Origin: Limobrevibacterium gyesilva
GTDB lineage: Bacteria > Pseudomonadota > Alphaproteobacteria > Acetobacterales > Acetobacteraceae
Assembly (NCBI RefSeq): GCF_025989185.1
Contig: NZ_JAPDNT010000002.1
Span: 248,001-312,000 of the forward strand
DNA: 64,000 nt
Direction: 5' to 3'
Below, piece by piece: positions 17,518-28,200 of this stretch. Position numbers and translations under genes: made by a program. Positions within the stretch are counted from its first letter, which is position 1. The number at the start of each line of letters is the position of its first letter. Below the pieces are notes generated by a model, which did no database searches, was not told the origin of the DNA, and saw nothing but the letters and a program-made list of their open reading frames with translations.

Positions 17518-18128
17518 TTGTACTCCGTCAGCCGGGCCACATAGCGCGCCACGGTGTCGATCTCGATGTTGACGGGGTCGCCGACCTTCAGCTGTCCGAA
17601 GGTGGTGACGGCGGCTGTGTGGGGAATGATATTGACCCCGAACTCGGGCCCGCGCACCTCGTTGACGGTCAGCGACACGCCATCGATGGCAACGCTGCCC
17701 TTCGGCGCGATGAAGCGGGCCAGCGGATCGGGCACGCGGAAGGTCCAGCGCACCGAGCCGTGCTCGGCATCGGCGGACAGCACCTCACCCACCCCGTCCA
17801 CGTGCCCGGCGACGATGTGCCCGCCCAGCTCGTCGCCCACGCGCAGCGGCCGCTCCAGGTTCACCCGGCTGCCGACGCGCCAGGTGCCGAGCGTGGTCTT
17901 CGACAGCGTCTCGGCCGAGGCATCCACGGCAAACCAGTCGGCGCCGAGTTCCACCGCGGTCAGGCAGCAGCCGGAACAGGCGATCGACGCGCCGACCGGG
18001 ATCGTTTCATCCCCAGGCCAGAACGCCGCCCCCCGGGGCGCGGCGATCACCAGGCGCATGTCGCGGCCGTCGCCGTTGGGGACGATCTCGCGCACGGTAC
18101 CCAGGCCCGTGACGATGCCGGTGAACAT
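17514..18128 (-). CDS. ribE: Riboflavin synthase alpha chain
   Basis: Dismutates two lumazines to riboflavin, 204 residues. Two lumazine-binding repeats are visible: the first starts MFTGIVTGLGTV and the second starts HIVAGHVDGVGEV. SIACSGCCLTAVE and IDGVSLTVNEV are the matching substrate loops. One-base contact with ribD (stop 18128) and a 4-base overlap with ribB show tight coupling. Confidence 0.96.
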   Translation of the reverse strand: MFTGIVTGLGTVREIVPNGDGRDMRLVIAAPRGAAFWPGDETIPVGASIACSGCCLTAVELGADWFAVDASAETLSKTTLGTWRVGSRVNLERPLRVGDELGGHIVAGHVDGVGEVLSADAEHGSVRWTFRVPDPLARFIAPKGSVAIDGVSLTVNEVRGPEFGVNIIPHTAAVTTFGQLKVGDPVNIEIDTVARYVARLTEYK

Positions 18129-19222
18129 CAGGCAGCCCTCCGCAGTTCGGTCAGCCAGTCCACGCCGACCGGACCGGCGGCATGGCGCACGAAACGGGGC
18201 ATGTCGGCAAGCCTGGAGATGCCGAACGCCTGGGCCGACGGCCAGCCGTCGCCGCCCATCACCGCCGGCGCATGGAACCAGGCGATGCGGTCCACCAGGT
18301 CGGCGCGCAGCAGCGATGCGGCCATCTGCCCGCCGCCTTCCACCAGCAGCCTGGTGATGCCGCGCTGGGCCAGGGCCTCCAGCGCCCGCTTCAGGTCGAC
18401 GCCGGACTCCGACCCCGGCACGTCCACCAGGGTCACGCCCAGCTCGGCCAGGGCACGGCGGCGCAAGGGATCGGCGCCGTTGCGCGCCACGATCCAGGTC
18501 GGGGCCTTGCGCGCATCCACCACCAGGCGCGCCGTCAGCTTGGTGCGCAGATGGCTGTCGGCGACCACGCGCACGGTCGGCACGGATTTGTAGCCGGGAA
18601 TGCGGCAGGTCAGGTCGGGGTCGTCGGTCAGCACCGTGCCCACGCCGACCATCACCGCATCATGCCGGCCGCGCAGGGCGTGGGCCGCGCGGCGGCCGGC
18701 CTCGCCGGTGATCCACTTGCTCTCGCCGGTCCGCGTGGCAATGCGCCCGTCCAGCGTGGACGCGAGCTTCAGCGTCACCAGCGGCCGGCCACGGCGCACG
18801 CTCGCGAAGAAGCCGGCGTTGACGTCATCGGCCTCGTCGGCCAGCACGCCCTCCTCCACCACGATCCCGGCGGCGCGCAGGCGGGCCGCACCGGCCCCGT
18901 TCACGCGCGGATCGACATCGCGCGAAGCGATGACCACGCGCGCGACCCCGGCGGCGATCAGCGCGTCGGTGCAGGGCGGGGTACGGCCGTGATGGCAGCA
19001 CGGCTCAAGCGTGACATAGGCGGTGGCGCCGCGCGCGGCCGCGCCGGCCATGGCCAATGCCAGCGGCTCGGCATGCGGGCGGCCGCCGGGGGCGGTCACG
19101 GCGCGGCCGACCACGCGGCCGTCGCGCACGATGACGCAGCCGACCGACGGGTTCGGCCAGGCATTGCCGAGCCCCCGCCGCGCCAGGGCCAGCGCTGCCC
19201 GCATATGTGCTTGATCGCTCAT
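18128..19222 (-). CDS. ribD: Riboflavin biosynthesis deaminase/reductase RibD
   Basis: Bifunctional enzyme of 364 residues for the second and third pyrimidine steps. The N-terminal deaminase has the zinc motif in GGRPHAEPLAL and VTLEPCCHHGRTPPC. The C-terminal reductase starts at RPLVTLKLASTLDGRIA, with the NADPH region VMVGVGTVLTDDP and LLVEGGGQMAASLL. It is the first rib gene in a run; I see no FMN riboswitch in the 38 bases upstream. Confidence 0.96.
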   Translation of the reverse strand: MSDQAHMRAALALARRGLGNAWPNPSVGCVIVRDGRVVGRAVTAPGGRPHAEPLALAMAGAAARGATAYVTLEPCCHHGRTPPCTDALIAAGVARVVIASRDVDPRVNGAGAARLRAAGIVVEEGVLADEADDVNAGFFASVRRGRPLVTLKLASTLDGRIATRTGESKWITGEAGRRAAHALRGRHDAVMVGVGTVLTDDPDLTCRIPGYKSVPTVRVVADSHLRTKLTARLVVDARKAPTWIVARNGADPLRRRALAELGVTLVDVPGSESGVDLKRALEALAQRGITRLLVEGGGQMAASLLRADLVDRIAWFHAPAVMGGDGWPSAQAFGISRLADMPRFVRHAAGPVGVDWLTELRRAA

Positions 19223-19260
19223 CCGGTGTGTTCCGACGGCCGGCTCTGTTCCGCCGCGGC

Positions 19261-19716
19261 CTATGTGGGTTCGCCGAGTTCGCCCAGGAAGGCCTCGAAA
19301 TCCTTGGCCTCACGGAAATTGCGGTAGACCGAGGCGAAACGGACATACGCGACGGCATCGACCTCCTTCAGCGTCTCCATCACCAGCTCGCCGATCTGCT
19401 GGCTGGGGATGTCGGTTTCGCCGGAGGCCTCGAGGTGGCGGACGATGCCGTTGACGATGCGCTCGATCCGCTCCTCCTCCACCGGCCGCTTGCGCAGCGC
19501 GATCCGGATGGAGCGCGACAGCTTGTCCCGGTCGAACGGCACCCGGCGGCCATCGGCCTTCACCACCGTCAGCTCCCGCAGCTGCACCCGCTCCACGGTG
19601 GTGAAGCGCTGGCTGCAACCGGTGCAGAACCGCCGCCGACGGATCGCCGAGCCGTCGTCGCTGGGACGGCTGTCCTTTACCTGGGTGTCGTCGTGGCCGC
19701 AGAACGGGCAGCGCAT
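19261..19716 (-). CDS. nrdR: Transcriptional repressor NrdR
   Basis: ATP/dATP-sensing repressor of ribonucleotide reductase genes, 151 residues. The zinc ribbon [17 protein letters not shown] pairs with [14 protein letters not shown]. The ATP-cone follows ([20 protein letters not shown], with [11 protein letters not shown] near the end). The ATG at 19716 begins the zinc ribbon, as in all family members. It lies between glyA and ribD, a common alphaproteobacterial order. Confidence 0.96.
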   Translation of the reverse strand: MRCPFCGHDDTQVKDSRPSDDGSAIRRRRFCTGCSQRFTTVERVQLRELTVVKADGRRVPFDRDKLSRSIRIALRKRPVEEERIERIVNGIVRHLEASGETDIPSQQIGELVMETLKEVDAVAYVRFASVYRNFREAKDFEAFLGELGEPT

Positions 19717-19735
19717 ATGCTTTAGGAACCGCGCC

Positions 19736-21034
19736 TTAGCGGTAGATGGGGAAGCGGGAGCACAGCGCGAGCACGCGCGCCCCGACTGCCGCTTCCGCCG
19801 CCGCATTGGTGCCGTCGTTGGACTTCGCAAGCCCGTCGAGCACCTCGCCGATCAGACGGCCGACCTCCTGGAACTCGGCCACGCCGAAGCCGCGGGTGGT
19901 GGCGGCGGGGGTGCCCAGGCGGATGCCCGAGGTCACTGCGGGCTTCTGCGGGTCGAAGGGGATGGCGTTCTTGTTGGCGGTCATGTGGGCCCGCTCCAGG
20001 GTGGCCTCGGCGGCCTTGCCGGTGAGGCCCTTGGGGCGCAGGTCCACCAGCATCAGATGGCTGTCGGTGCCGCCGGTGACGATCGCCAGTCCCTGCTCGA
20101 CCAGCGTCGCCGCCAGCGCCCTCGCGTTCTCGGCCACCGCGCGCTGATAGGCGCCGAACTCCGGCCGCAGCGCCTCGCCGAAGGCAACGGCCTTGGCGGC
20201 GATGACATGCATCAGCGGGCCGCCCTGCAGGCCGGGGAACACCGCAGAGTTGATCTTCTTGCCGATGTCGAGGTCGTTGGACAGCACCATGCCGCCGCGC
20301 GGGCCGCGCAGGGTCTTGTGCGTGGTCGTCGTCACCACATGGGCGTGCGGCAGCGGGTTGGGATAGACGCCGGCGGCCGACAGGCCAGCGAAATGCGCCA
20401 TGTCCACCATGAAGAAAGCGCCCACCTCGTCGGCCACGCGGCGGATGCGGGCGAAGTCGATGGCGCGCGGATAGGCCGAGCCGCCGGCAATGATCAGACG
20501 CGGCTTCTCGGCCCGGGCGAGCGCCTCCAGCTCCTCGTAATCCAGCAACCCGTCGTCGCGGCGCACGCCGTACTGCACGGCCTTGAACCACTTGCCCGAC
20601 AGGTTCGGCGCCGCCCCGTGGGTCAGGTGGCCGCCGGCGGCCAGGCTCATGCCCAGGATGGTGTCGCCGGGCTTCAGGAGTGCGAGGAACACCGCCTGGT
20701 TCGCCTGCGCGCCGGAATGCGGCTGCACATTGGCAAACGCGCAGCCGAACAGCTGCTTCGCCCGGTCGATCGCCAGCTGCTCGGCGACGTCCACATACGC
20801 ACAGCCGCCGTAGTAGCGGCGCCCGGGATAGCCTTCGGCGTATTTGTTGGTCAGCACCGAGCCCTGGGCTTCCAGCACCGCCGCCGAGACGATGTTCTCG
20901 CTGGCGATCAGCTCGATGCCATCCTGCTGGCGACCCAGCTCGTGGCCGATGGCGGCAGCCAGCTCGGGGTCGACCTCGGTCAGGGGAGCGGTGAAGAATC
21001 GGGAGAGGCTGGCGGCGAGTGGCTGGTCGTTCAT
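19736..21034 (-). CDS. glyA: Serine hydroxymethyltransferase
   Basis: PLP enzyme interconverting serine and glycine while loading tetrahydrofolate with one-carbon units; 432 residues. Motifs: [41 protein letters not shown], and the PLP-lysine segment [16 protein letters not shown]. It starts 12 bases after the rpiB stop. Confidence 0.97.
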   Translation of the reverse strand: MNDQPLAASLSRFFTAPLTEVDPELAAAIGHELGRQQDGIELIASENIVSAAVLEAQGSVLTNKYAEGYPGRRYYGGCAYVDVAEQLAIDRAKQLFGCAFANVQPHSGAQANQAVFLALLKPGDTILGMSLAAGGHLTHGAAPNLSGKWFKAVQYGVRRDDGLLDYEELEALARAEKPRLIIAGGSAYPRAIDFARIRRVADEVGAFFMVDMAHFAGLSAAGVYPNPLPHAHVVTTTTHKTLRGPRGGMVLSNDLDIGKKINSAVFPGLQGGPLMHVIAAKAVAFGEALRPEFGAYQRAVAENARALAATLVEQGLAIVTGGTDSHLMLVDLRPKGLTGKAAEATLERAHMTANKNAIPFDPQKPAVTSGIRLGTPAATTRGFGVAEFQEVGRLIGEVLDGLAKSNDGTNAAAEAAVGARVLALCSRFPIYR

Positions 21035-21046
21035 GGCTTGGTTCCC

Positions 21047-21493
21047 TCAGGCCGGGGTAAGTTTGGCGAGGCGCTGGTCGTGGCGGCCGCCCTCATAGGG
21101 CGTGGCCAGGAAGGCGTGCAGGATGTCCACCGCCGCCGCCTCGCCGATCAGGCGCGCCCCCATCGCGATGACATTGGCGTCGTTGTGGGCCCGGCACAGG
21201 CGCGCCGTGGTCGGCTCGCTGACCAGGGCGCAGCGGATCCCGGGATGGCGGTTGGCGGCGATCGACATGCCGACGCCGCTGCCGCAGATCAGCACGCCGA
21301 GGCGGGCACGACCGTCCTGCACGGCGCGGCAAACCGCGTGCGCCTGGTCGGGATAGTCGACACGATCCGCGCTGTGCGTGCCCATGTCGAGCACGCCATG
21401 GCCGGCCTGCCGCAACGCCGCAACCAGGGCCGCCTTCAGCGGGAATCCACCGTGGTCGCAGCCGATTGCGACGGGAATTGCGATGCTGTCCAT
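21047..21493 (-). CDS. rpiB: Ribose-5-phosphate isomerase B
   Basis: Interconverts ribose-5- and ribulose-5-phosphate; the latter feeds RibB downstream in the same operon. 148 residues. Motifs: IGCDHGGFPLK, DYPDQAHAVCRAV, ICGSGVGMSIAANR (anion hole) and CRAHNDANVIAMGAR. It is the likely first gene of the long minus-strand operon, divergent from the ketopantoate-reductase-like gene. Confidence 0.95.
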   Translation of the reverse strand: MDSIAIPVAIGCDHGGFPLKAALVAALRQAGHGVLDMGTHSADRVDYPDQAHAVCRAVQDGRARLGVLICGSGVGMSIAANRHPGIRCALVSEPTTARLCRAHNDANVIAMGARLIGEAAAVDILHAFLATPYEGGRHDQRLAKLTPA

Positions 21494-21648
21494 GCGGTCC
21501 CTCTACCATGCGCCGGCACATTGGCGAAATTGTCCATCTGCCGCCCGGCCGCCCCCCTTCCGCATCCCCGTCATGCGCGCCGCCCCCCAGGTTGGCAACC
21601 GCCGCCGCAAGCGCCAAGCTGGCTCCGGTTCAGGGACGGAGACAGTAC

Positions 21649-22569
21649 GTGCGCATTCTCGTGCTCGGCGCCGGCGGCATCGGCGGCTATTTCGGCGGAC
21701 GTCTGGCGGCGGCCGGCGTGGACGTGACCTTCCAGGTGCGGCCGCGGCGCGCCGAACAGATCGCGCGCGACGGCCTCGTGATCAAGAGCCCACTGGGCGA
21801 TCTGCAGCTTCCGGTGAAGACAGTGCTGCGCGAGACCGCCGCACCCGGCTACGACGCGATCCTGCTGAGCTGCAAGGCCTTCGATCTCGACGACGCCATC
21901 GAGTCGCTGCGTCCGGCGGCGCCGGGGGCGCTGATCGTGCCGCTGCTGAACGGCATGCGCCACCTCGACACGCTGGACGCGGCCTTCGGCGCCGGGAACG
22001 TGGCTGGCGGCGTGGCGCAGATCGGCGTCACGCTCGACGCCGACGGCACCGTGCGACACCTCAACCGGGGCCAGGGCTTCGTGTTCGGCGAGCGCGACGC
22101 GGCCCAGGCGTCACGCTGCGCCGCCCTCGCCGCAGTGCTGGCCAAGGGCGGCTTCGAGCCACGGCACAGCCACGAAATCCTGCAGGACATGTGGGAGAAA
22201 TTCGTCTTCCTGTGCTCGATCGCCGGCATGTGCTGCCTGATGCGCAGCAATATCGGCGCGATCGCGCGCACCGCAGATGGAATCAGCCTGATGCAGGAGA
22301 TGCTGGAGGACTGCGCCGCAGTCGCCACCGCCGCCGGCTACGCCCCCCGCGCCCGCTTCATGGAGTTCAGCACCAAGTCGGTCAGCGACCCGACGTCGAC
22401 CGGCGCCGCCTCGATGCTGCGCGACGTCCAGCGCGGCGGGAAGGTGGAAGCGGATCACGTCGTCGGCGACATGCTGGCGCGGGCGAAGGCGATGGGGCGG
22501 AATGCAACGCTGCTGCGCGCGGCCTACGCGCATCTGCAGGCCTACCAGGCCGCACGCGCCCCGGACTGA
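21649..22569 (+). CDS. 2-dehydropantoate 2-reductase (KPR) family protein
   Basis: NADPH-dependent reductase of the ApbA/PanE family, 306 residues. The protein starts with GTG at the Rossmann motif VRILVLGAGGIGGYFGGRL, preceded by GGGACGGAGA. Further motifs: LLSCKAFDLDDAIESL, VPLLNGMRHLD, and the C-terminal helix region with EKFVFLCSIAGMCCLMR and STKSVSDPTSTGAASMLRD. KPR has many paralogues of unknown substrate, so a pantothenate role is possible but not shown. It stands alone on the plus strand. Confidence 0.88.
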   Translation: MRILVLGAGGIGGYFGGRLAAAGVDVTFQVRPRRAEQIARDGLVIKSPLGDLQLPVKTVLRETAAPGYDAILLSCKAFDLDDAIESLRPAAPGALIVPLLNGMRHLDTLDAAFGAGNVAGGVAQIGVTLDADGTVRHLNRGQGFVFGERDAAQASRCAALAAVLAKGGFEPRHSHEILQDMWEKFVFLCSIAGMCCLMRSNIGAIARTADGISLMQEMLEDCAAVATAAGYAPRARFMEFSTKSVSDPTSTGAASMLRDVQRGGKVEADHVVGDMLARAKAMGRNATLLRAAYAHLQAYQAARAPD

Positions 22570-22709
22570 CGGGCGCGCATGAGGCGCCGGCGCTCCCGGC
22601 GCCGCTGCCACCACGCCAGGAGTTCCGGCGCGAACGCCATCAGCCACGCCGCCGCCCAGAATTCGACGGCGAGCACGCCGAGGAACCAGCTCAGCCGCAA
22701 CCCGTCCAT
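22542..22709 (-). CDS. Possible small membrane protein
   Basis: A 55-residue candidate: MDGLRLSWFLGVLAVEFW starts a hydrophobic N-terminal half with one or two membrane segments, followed by a very basic tail (WWQRRRERRRLMRAR). GAGGTGAAGG lies just upstream of the ATG. It overlaps the 3' end of the KPR gene on the other strand by 28 bases. The membrane-then-basic layout with a ribosome site argues for a real gene, but no family is recognised. Confidence 0.45.
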   Translation of the reverse strand: MDGLRLSWFLGVLAVEFWAAAWLMAFAPELLAWWQRRRERRRLMRARQSGARAAW

Positions 22710-22777
22710 AAGACCTTCACCTCGCGACCCCTTATGTATGGGCACATGCGCCACTGACGGCAAGGATTCCCCAGGCG

Positions 22778-24029
<1,252 letters not shown>

Positions 24030-24058
24030 GCGCCCGCGACACGGGATCGATCCGCTCT

Positions 24059-24089
24059 GGCGGCGGGCCTCGCAGGCCGGCCCGCCGCC
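24059..24089. terminator. GC-rich hairpin between hemB and mntH
   Basis: GGCGGCGGGCC (24059-24069) pairs perfectly with 24079-24089 around a 9-base loop, in the gap between convergent genes. There is no clear U-run on either side, so termination would rest on stem strength. Confidence 0.55.
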
Positions 24090-24098
24090 GCCCGCGGA

Positions 24099-25406
24099 TC
24101 AGCCGAGGAACGGAAGCTCGATCCCGGCGGCGTCCAGCAGCAACAGGCCATTCAACGCCAGCACCACCATGCACCCGGCCGTGGCGGCGACTTGCGTGAC
24201 GCGGGAATTGACGAAGTCCCCCATCACGTCGCGCCGTCCGGTCAGGATCAGCAGCGCGATCATCGGCACCGGCAGCGCCAGGCTCAGCATCACCTGGCTG
24301 ATTACCAGGCTGTCGGTGGCGTTGGCGCCCAGGCCGACGACGACGAAGGCCGGGATCATGGTGATCAGGCGGCGCAGCCACAGCGGCGTGCGGAAGTGCA
24401 CGAAATCCTGCATGATCACCTGCCCGGCCATGGTTCCCACCACCGAACTGGAAAAGCCGGACGCCAGCAGCGAGCCCATGAACACCGCTCCCGCGGCGGC
24501 CCCCAGCAGCGGCACCAGCGTGCGGTAGGCGGTCTCGATCTCCGCCACGTCCCGGTGGCCGGCATGGAAGGCCGAGGCCGCCATGGCGATCATGGCCATG
24601 TTCACGAGGCCGGCGAAGCCCAGCGCCACCAGCACCTCGATGTTGGAGAAGCGCAGGATACGCCGGCGCTCACGATCATTGGCCGCGGGCACCCGGTTCT
24701 GGGTCAGCGCCGAATGCAGGTAGATGGCATGCGGCATCACCGTGGCGCCGATGATGCCCACCGCCAGCGTGATGCCGCCGGCATCGACCAGACGGGGCAC
24801 CACGGAGCCGGTCGCGAAGGCGCCCCAGTCCGGCGGCGAGATCACCAGCTCGATGGCATAGCAGGCGCCGATCACCGCCACGAACGCGCCGATGACCAGT
24901 TCGATGGGCCGGAAGCCGTGTTGCCCCAGCACCAGGATGGCGTAGGTGGCGACGCCGGTGATCACCAGGCCGGTGAACAGCGGCAGCCCGAACAGCAGCG
25001 ACAGGCCGATGGCCGCGCCCAGGAACTCCGCGAGATCCGTGGCCATGGCCGCGACCTCGCTGGCCAGCCACATGGCGATGACGACGGGCCGGGGAAAGCG
25101 GTCGCGGCATTGCGCCGGCAGGCTCTTGCCGGTGACGATGCCCAGCTTGGCCGACAGCGCCTGGAACAGCATGGCGATGAGGTTGGCGGCCACCACCACC
25201 CACAGCAGCGCATAGCCGTACTTGGCGCCGGCCTGGATGTTGGTGGCGAAATTGCCGGGGTCCACGTAGGCGACCGAGGCGATCACGGCGGGTCCGGCGA
25301 AAGGCAGGAAGGCCCTCAGCCCGCGCCGCCGCCCGTCCAGCGCCTCCTGGCCTGCCGCAACCGTGCGTTCCGACAAAGTCGTTCGTTGTAGTACAGCCTC
25401 GCTCAT
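24099..25406 (-). CDS. mntH: Nramp-family manganese/divalent-metal transporter
   Basis: Proton-coupled Mn(II)/Fe(II) importer in the inner membrane, 435 residues with about 11 hydrophobic segments. The metal-site motif DPGN (residues 49-52) in helix 1 and the helix-6 motif GATVMPHAIYLHSAL are both intact. A palindromic operator candidate lies 34-56 bases upstream, and a mntR-like gene is divergent, so manganese-dependent repression is likely. Confidence 0.94.
   Translation of the reverse strand: MSEAVLQRTTLSERTVAAGQEALDGRRRGLRAFLPFAGPAVIASVAYVDPGNFATNIQAGAKYGYALLWVVVAANLIAMLFQALSAKLGIVTGKSLPAQCRDRFPRPVVIAMWLASEVAAMATDLAEFLGAAIGLSLLFGLPLFTGLVITGVATYAILVLGQHGFRPIELVIGAFVAVIGACYAIELVISPPDWGAFATGSVVPRLVDAGGITLAVGIIGATVMPHAIYLHSALTQNRVPAANDRERRRILRFSNIEVLVALGFAGLVNMAMIAMAASAFHAGHRDVAEIETAYRTLVPLLGAAAGAVFMGSLLASGFSSSVVGTMAGQVIMQDFVHFRTPLWLRRLITMIPAFVVVGLGANATDSLVISQVMLSLALPVPMIALLILTGRRDVMGDFVNSRVTQVAATAGCMVVLALNGLLLLDAAGIELPFLG
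25387..25395. promoter_or_regulatory. Short palindrome in the first codons of mntH
   Basis: TGTAGTACA is a 9-base palindrome sharing the TGTA/TACA halves of the upstream operator. It could be a second, overlapping repressor contact or chance. Confidence 0.25.
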
Positions 25407-25439
25407 GCCTGCCTCGTGCGGGAGTAACCCATCAGCCCT

Positions 25440-25462
25440 AAAGTGTAGCCTCGACTACATTT
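25440..25462. promoter_or_regulatory. Candidate MntR operator in front of mntH
   Basis: TGTAG (25444-25448) and CTACA (25455-25459) form an inverted repeat with a 6-base spacer, flanked by AAA and TTT in symmetric positions. It lies in the mntH/mntR divergent region, 34-56 bases upstream of the mntH start. Spacing and symmetry suit a dimeric DtxR-type repressor. Assignment to MntR is inference from location. Confidence 0.6.
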
Positions 25463-25592
25463 CCGGGCCGAGGATGTGGCCGCATCGTGCCGCGAGTCAA
25501 CCCTCGCATTCGCGCCGGGTCAGGCATTCAAGGCAGGTTGAAATCGGCCGGGCGCTTCGCCATGGTCCGTTGGCAATATCGGGAGACACAGG

Positions 25593-26057
25593 GTGCCGCC
25601 ACGCACGGAGGCCGCCCGCCGCGGGGATTCCACCGTCGAGCTGCCGGCCGAGCCCACCCAGGCGCAGCGATTCGGCAAGGCGCGGACGGCGCAATCCACG
25701 GCGTTGCTGGAGGACTATGCCGAACTGATCGCCGACCTGCTGGCCACTGGCGGGGAGGCGCGGCCGACCGACATCGCCCGCCGCCTGGGCGTGTCCCACG
25801 CCACCGCCATCAAGACGATCGCCCGGCTGAAGCGCGAGGGTCTGGCCACCGCCCGCCCCTATCGCGGCGTGTTCCTGACCGAGGCCGGCGAGACCCTGGC
25901 CGCCCGGGTGAAGGCCCGCCACCGCCTGGTGGTGGATTTGCTGCGCGCCGTGGGGGTGCCGGCGGAGGCCGCCGAGCAGGATGCCGAGGGCATCGAGCAC
26001 CACGTGTCGGACGCCACGTTGCAGGCGTTCTCGCGTTTCCTGAAAGCGCAGCGGTAG
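25593..26057 (+). CDS. mntR: Manganese-responsive DtxR/MntR-family regulator
   Basis: 154-residue winged-helix regulator. A polar N-terminal extension (~30) is followed by the helix-turn-helix RPTDIARRLGVSHATAIKTIARL, the wing GVFLTEAGETLAARVKARH and the dimerisation helices with RHRLVVDLLRAVGV, QDAEGIEHHVS and LQAFSRFL. The Glu/His residues in EGIEHHVS match the metal-site region of MntR. The GTG start begins just after GGGAGACACAGG. Divergent from mntH, its probable target. Confidence 0.9.
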   Translation: MPPRTEAARRGDSTVELPAEPTQAQRFGKARTAQSTALLEDYAELIADLLATGGEARPTDIARRLGVSHATAIKTIARLKREGLATARPYRGVFLTEAGETLAARVKARHRLVVDLLRAVGVPAEAAEQDAEGIEHHVSDATLQAFSRFLKAQR

Positions 26058-26061
26058 CGCG

Positions 26062-26901
26062 TCAGCCGGCGCGCAGGAAATCCCGCACCGCGGCAATCGT
26101 CGGCGCGTCCATCATCGCCGGCGCATGGCCGCAGCCCGGCACAGTCAGCGCCTTGGCGCCGCTTTCCACCATCCGCGCCAGCGTCGGCTCATCCAGCAGA
26201 TCGCTGGTCGCGCCGCGCAACACCAAGGTCGGAATCGCGATCCGCGCCCACATCTCCCACAGATCGACATCCTCCGGCTCGGCCGCGACGATCGGAGTGG
26301 CAATGGCGGGGTCGTAGTGCAGCGCCACCCGCCCGTTCGGCAGCATCCGCACGGAATGCCGGGCCATGTGCGCCCATTGCGCGTCGGTGAGCCGGCCGAA
26401 CGGCGCATGCGCCACCCGCAGGAACTGCTCGGCCTCAGCGACATCGGCGAAATCGCCGACCCGGCCGATGCGCTCCCGGATACCCTGGAGGGCGCCTTTG
26501 GGCAGGAACGGGCCGATATCGTTCAGCACCATGCGCGTGACCGGATGCCCCTGCGCCGCGGCGACCGCCATGCCGCAGATGCCGCCCAGCGAGGTGCCGA
26601 CCCATGCCGTCGGCCCGCCGATCGCGGCCAGCAGATGCGACAGCGCCGCGACATAGGTGGGCGGCTGGTAGAGCTGCGGGTCCGCCAGCCAGTCCGAGGC
26701 GCCACGCCCCGGCAGGTCGGGGCAGACCACCCGGAAATCGGCCGCCAGCGCCTGGGCCAGCGGGTCGAAGTCGCGCGCATTGCGGGTCAGGCCGTGCACG
26801 CACAGCACCACCGGCGCCGCGGGGTCGCCCCATTCCACCCAGGCCATCCGGCGGAACGCGCCCGCCAGCAGATAGCGGACGGCGCCCCGCCTGGGCTCCA
26901 T
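26062..26901 (-). CDS. Alpha/beta-fold hydrolase
   Basis: 279-residue hydrolase. The oxyanion segment LCVHGLTRNARDFD, the nucleophile elbow WVGTSLGGICG (catalytic Ser), the acid region LRGATSDLLD and the catalytic His of GCGHAPAMM are all present. It overlaps the CoA-transferase stop by one base (TGATG), so the two work from one transcript. Substrate unknown; with a CoA-transferase partner an ester or thioester is plausible. Confidence 0.87.
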   Translation of the reverse strand: MEPRRGAVRYLLAGAFRRMAWVEWGDPAAPVVLCVHGLTRNARDFDPLAQALAADFRVVCPDLPGRGASDWLADPQLYQPPTYVAALSHLLAAIGGPTAWVGTSLGGICGMAVAAAQGHPVTRMVLNDIGPFLPKGALQGIRERIGRVGDFADVAEAEQFLRVAHAPFGRLTDAQWAHMARHSVRMLPNGRVALHYDPAIATPIVAAEPEDVDLWEMWARIAIPTLVLRGATSDLLDEPTLARMVESGAKALTVPGCGHAPAMMDAPTIAAVRDFLRAG

Positions 26902-28112
26902 CAGACGATCCCTTTGGCCCGTAGCGCGTCCATCTCGGCGGTGCTGATGCCCAGCAGGTCCTGCAGGATCTCCTCGGTGTGCTCGCCCAGCATGGGCGGC
27001 GCGATGCGGTAATCCGCCGGCGTCTCCGACAGGCGCACCGGGTTGGCGATGATCTTCACCGGCGTGCCCGAGGCGTGCGGCATCTCCACCACCACCCCGC
27101 GCGCCTGCACATGCGGGTCGGCGAACACCTCCTTCAGCGTGTTGATCGGCCCGCAGCCGATCTTCAGCGCCTCGAGCTGCTCCACCCACCAGGCGGTCGG
27201 GTGCTGCTTCAGCACCGGCGTCAGCGTGTCCGTGACCAGCTGCCGGTTCTCCACCCGCGCCGCGTTGGTGGCGAAGCGCGGGTCCTCCAGCAGATGCGCG
27301 ACATCGAAATTCTCGCAGAAGCGCTTGAACGTCGGATCATTGCCGATCGACAGCACGATGTAGCCGTCCGCGGTCGGGAACACCTGGTAGGGAACGATGT
27401 TCGGATGCTGGTTGCCCAGCCGCGGCGGGTTCTCGCCGGTGGACAGGTAGTTCATCCCCTGGTTGGCCAGCCACGCCACATGCGTGTCGAGCATCCCGAT
27501 ATCGATGTGCTGCCCCTGCCCGGTGCGGTCGCGATGGCGCAGCGCCGCGAGGATGCCGATGCAGCCATACAGGCCGGCGAACACGTCGGCGACGGGCACG
27601 CCCACCTTTTGCGGCAGCCCATCCGGCTCGCCGGTCAGGCTCATCACGCCGCCCATGGCCTGGATCAGGCTGTCATAGCCGGGGCGCGGAGCGTACGGCC
27701 CGGTCTGCCCGAAGCCGGTAATGGAGCAGTAGACGAGGCTCGGGAACTCCGCGTGCAGCTGTTCGTAGCCCAGGCCGTACCTGGCCAGCGCCCCGACCTT
27801 GAAATTCTCGACCAGGATATCGCAGTCGGCCAGCAACTGCTTGGCAATGGCCTGGCCCTCGGGTGCGGCGATGTCCAGCGTCACCGACCGCTTGTTGCGG
27901 TTCACGCCGATGAAATAGGCGCTCTCGCCAGTGCCCGGCATGGTCGGCGGCGCAAACCCGCGGGTATCGTCCCCGGCGCCCGGGCGCTCGATCTTGATGA
28001 CCTCGGCCCCGAGATCGCCCAGCATCTGCGTGCAGGTGGGACCGGCCAATACCCTCGTAAGATCCAGCACCCGCAGGCCTTTCAGGGGTCCAGTCGCGTC
28101 TTTCGTGTTCAT
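26901..28112 (-). CDS. CaiB/BaiF family (class III) CoA-transferase
   Basis: 403 residues. The family start LKGLRVLDLTRVLAGPTCTQMLGDLGAEVIKIE is present in pieces: LRVLDLTRVLAGP and GAEVIKIERPGAGDDTRG. NRNKRSVTLDI, YCSITGFGQTGPYAPRPGYD and GQHIDIGMLDTHVAWLANQ follow, the last holding the region of the catalytic Asp. These enzymes move CoA between carboxylic acids via an Asp-CoA thioester. It is divergent from the aldehyde dehydrogenase, suggesting a shared acid/aldehyde degradation theme. Substrate not predictable. Confidence 0.92.
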   Translation of the reverse strand: MNTKDATGPLKGLRVLDLTRVLAGPTCTQMLGDLGAEVIKIERPGAGDDTRGFAPPTMPGTGESAYFIGVNRNKRSVTLDIAAPEGQAIAKQLLADCDILVENFKVGALARYGLGYEQLHAEFPSLVYCSITGFGQTGPYAPRPGYDSLIQAMGGVMSLTGEPDGLPQKVGVPVADVFAGLYGCIGILAALRHRDRTGQGQHIDIGMLDTHVAWLANQGMNYLSTGENPPRLGNQHPNIVPYQVFPTADGYIVLSIGNDPTFKRFCENFDVAHLLEDPRFATNAARVENRQLVTDTLTPVLKQHPTAWWVEQLEALKIGCGPINTLKEVFADPHVQARGVVVEMPHASGTPVKIIANPVRLSETPADYRIAPPMLGEHTEEILQDLLGISTAEMDALRAKGIV

Positions 28113-28200
28113 TCCTACGTCTTGCCTGTTGGGTTGCTCGAATACAATTCGGAGTTCATATGCGTCGCTTATAGGTCCGCTATCTCCGAAGGGAAACCCG

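Noticed and set aside
19223-19260. FMN riboswitch before ribD
   Set aside because: Only 38 bases lie between nrdR and ribD, too short for the element.
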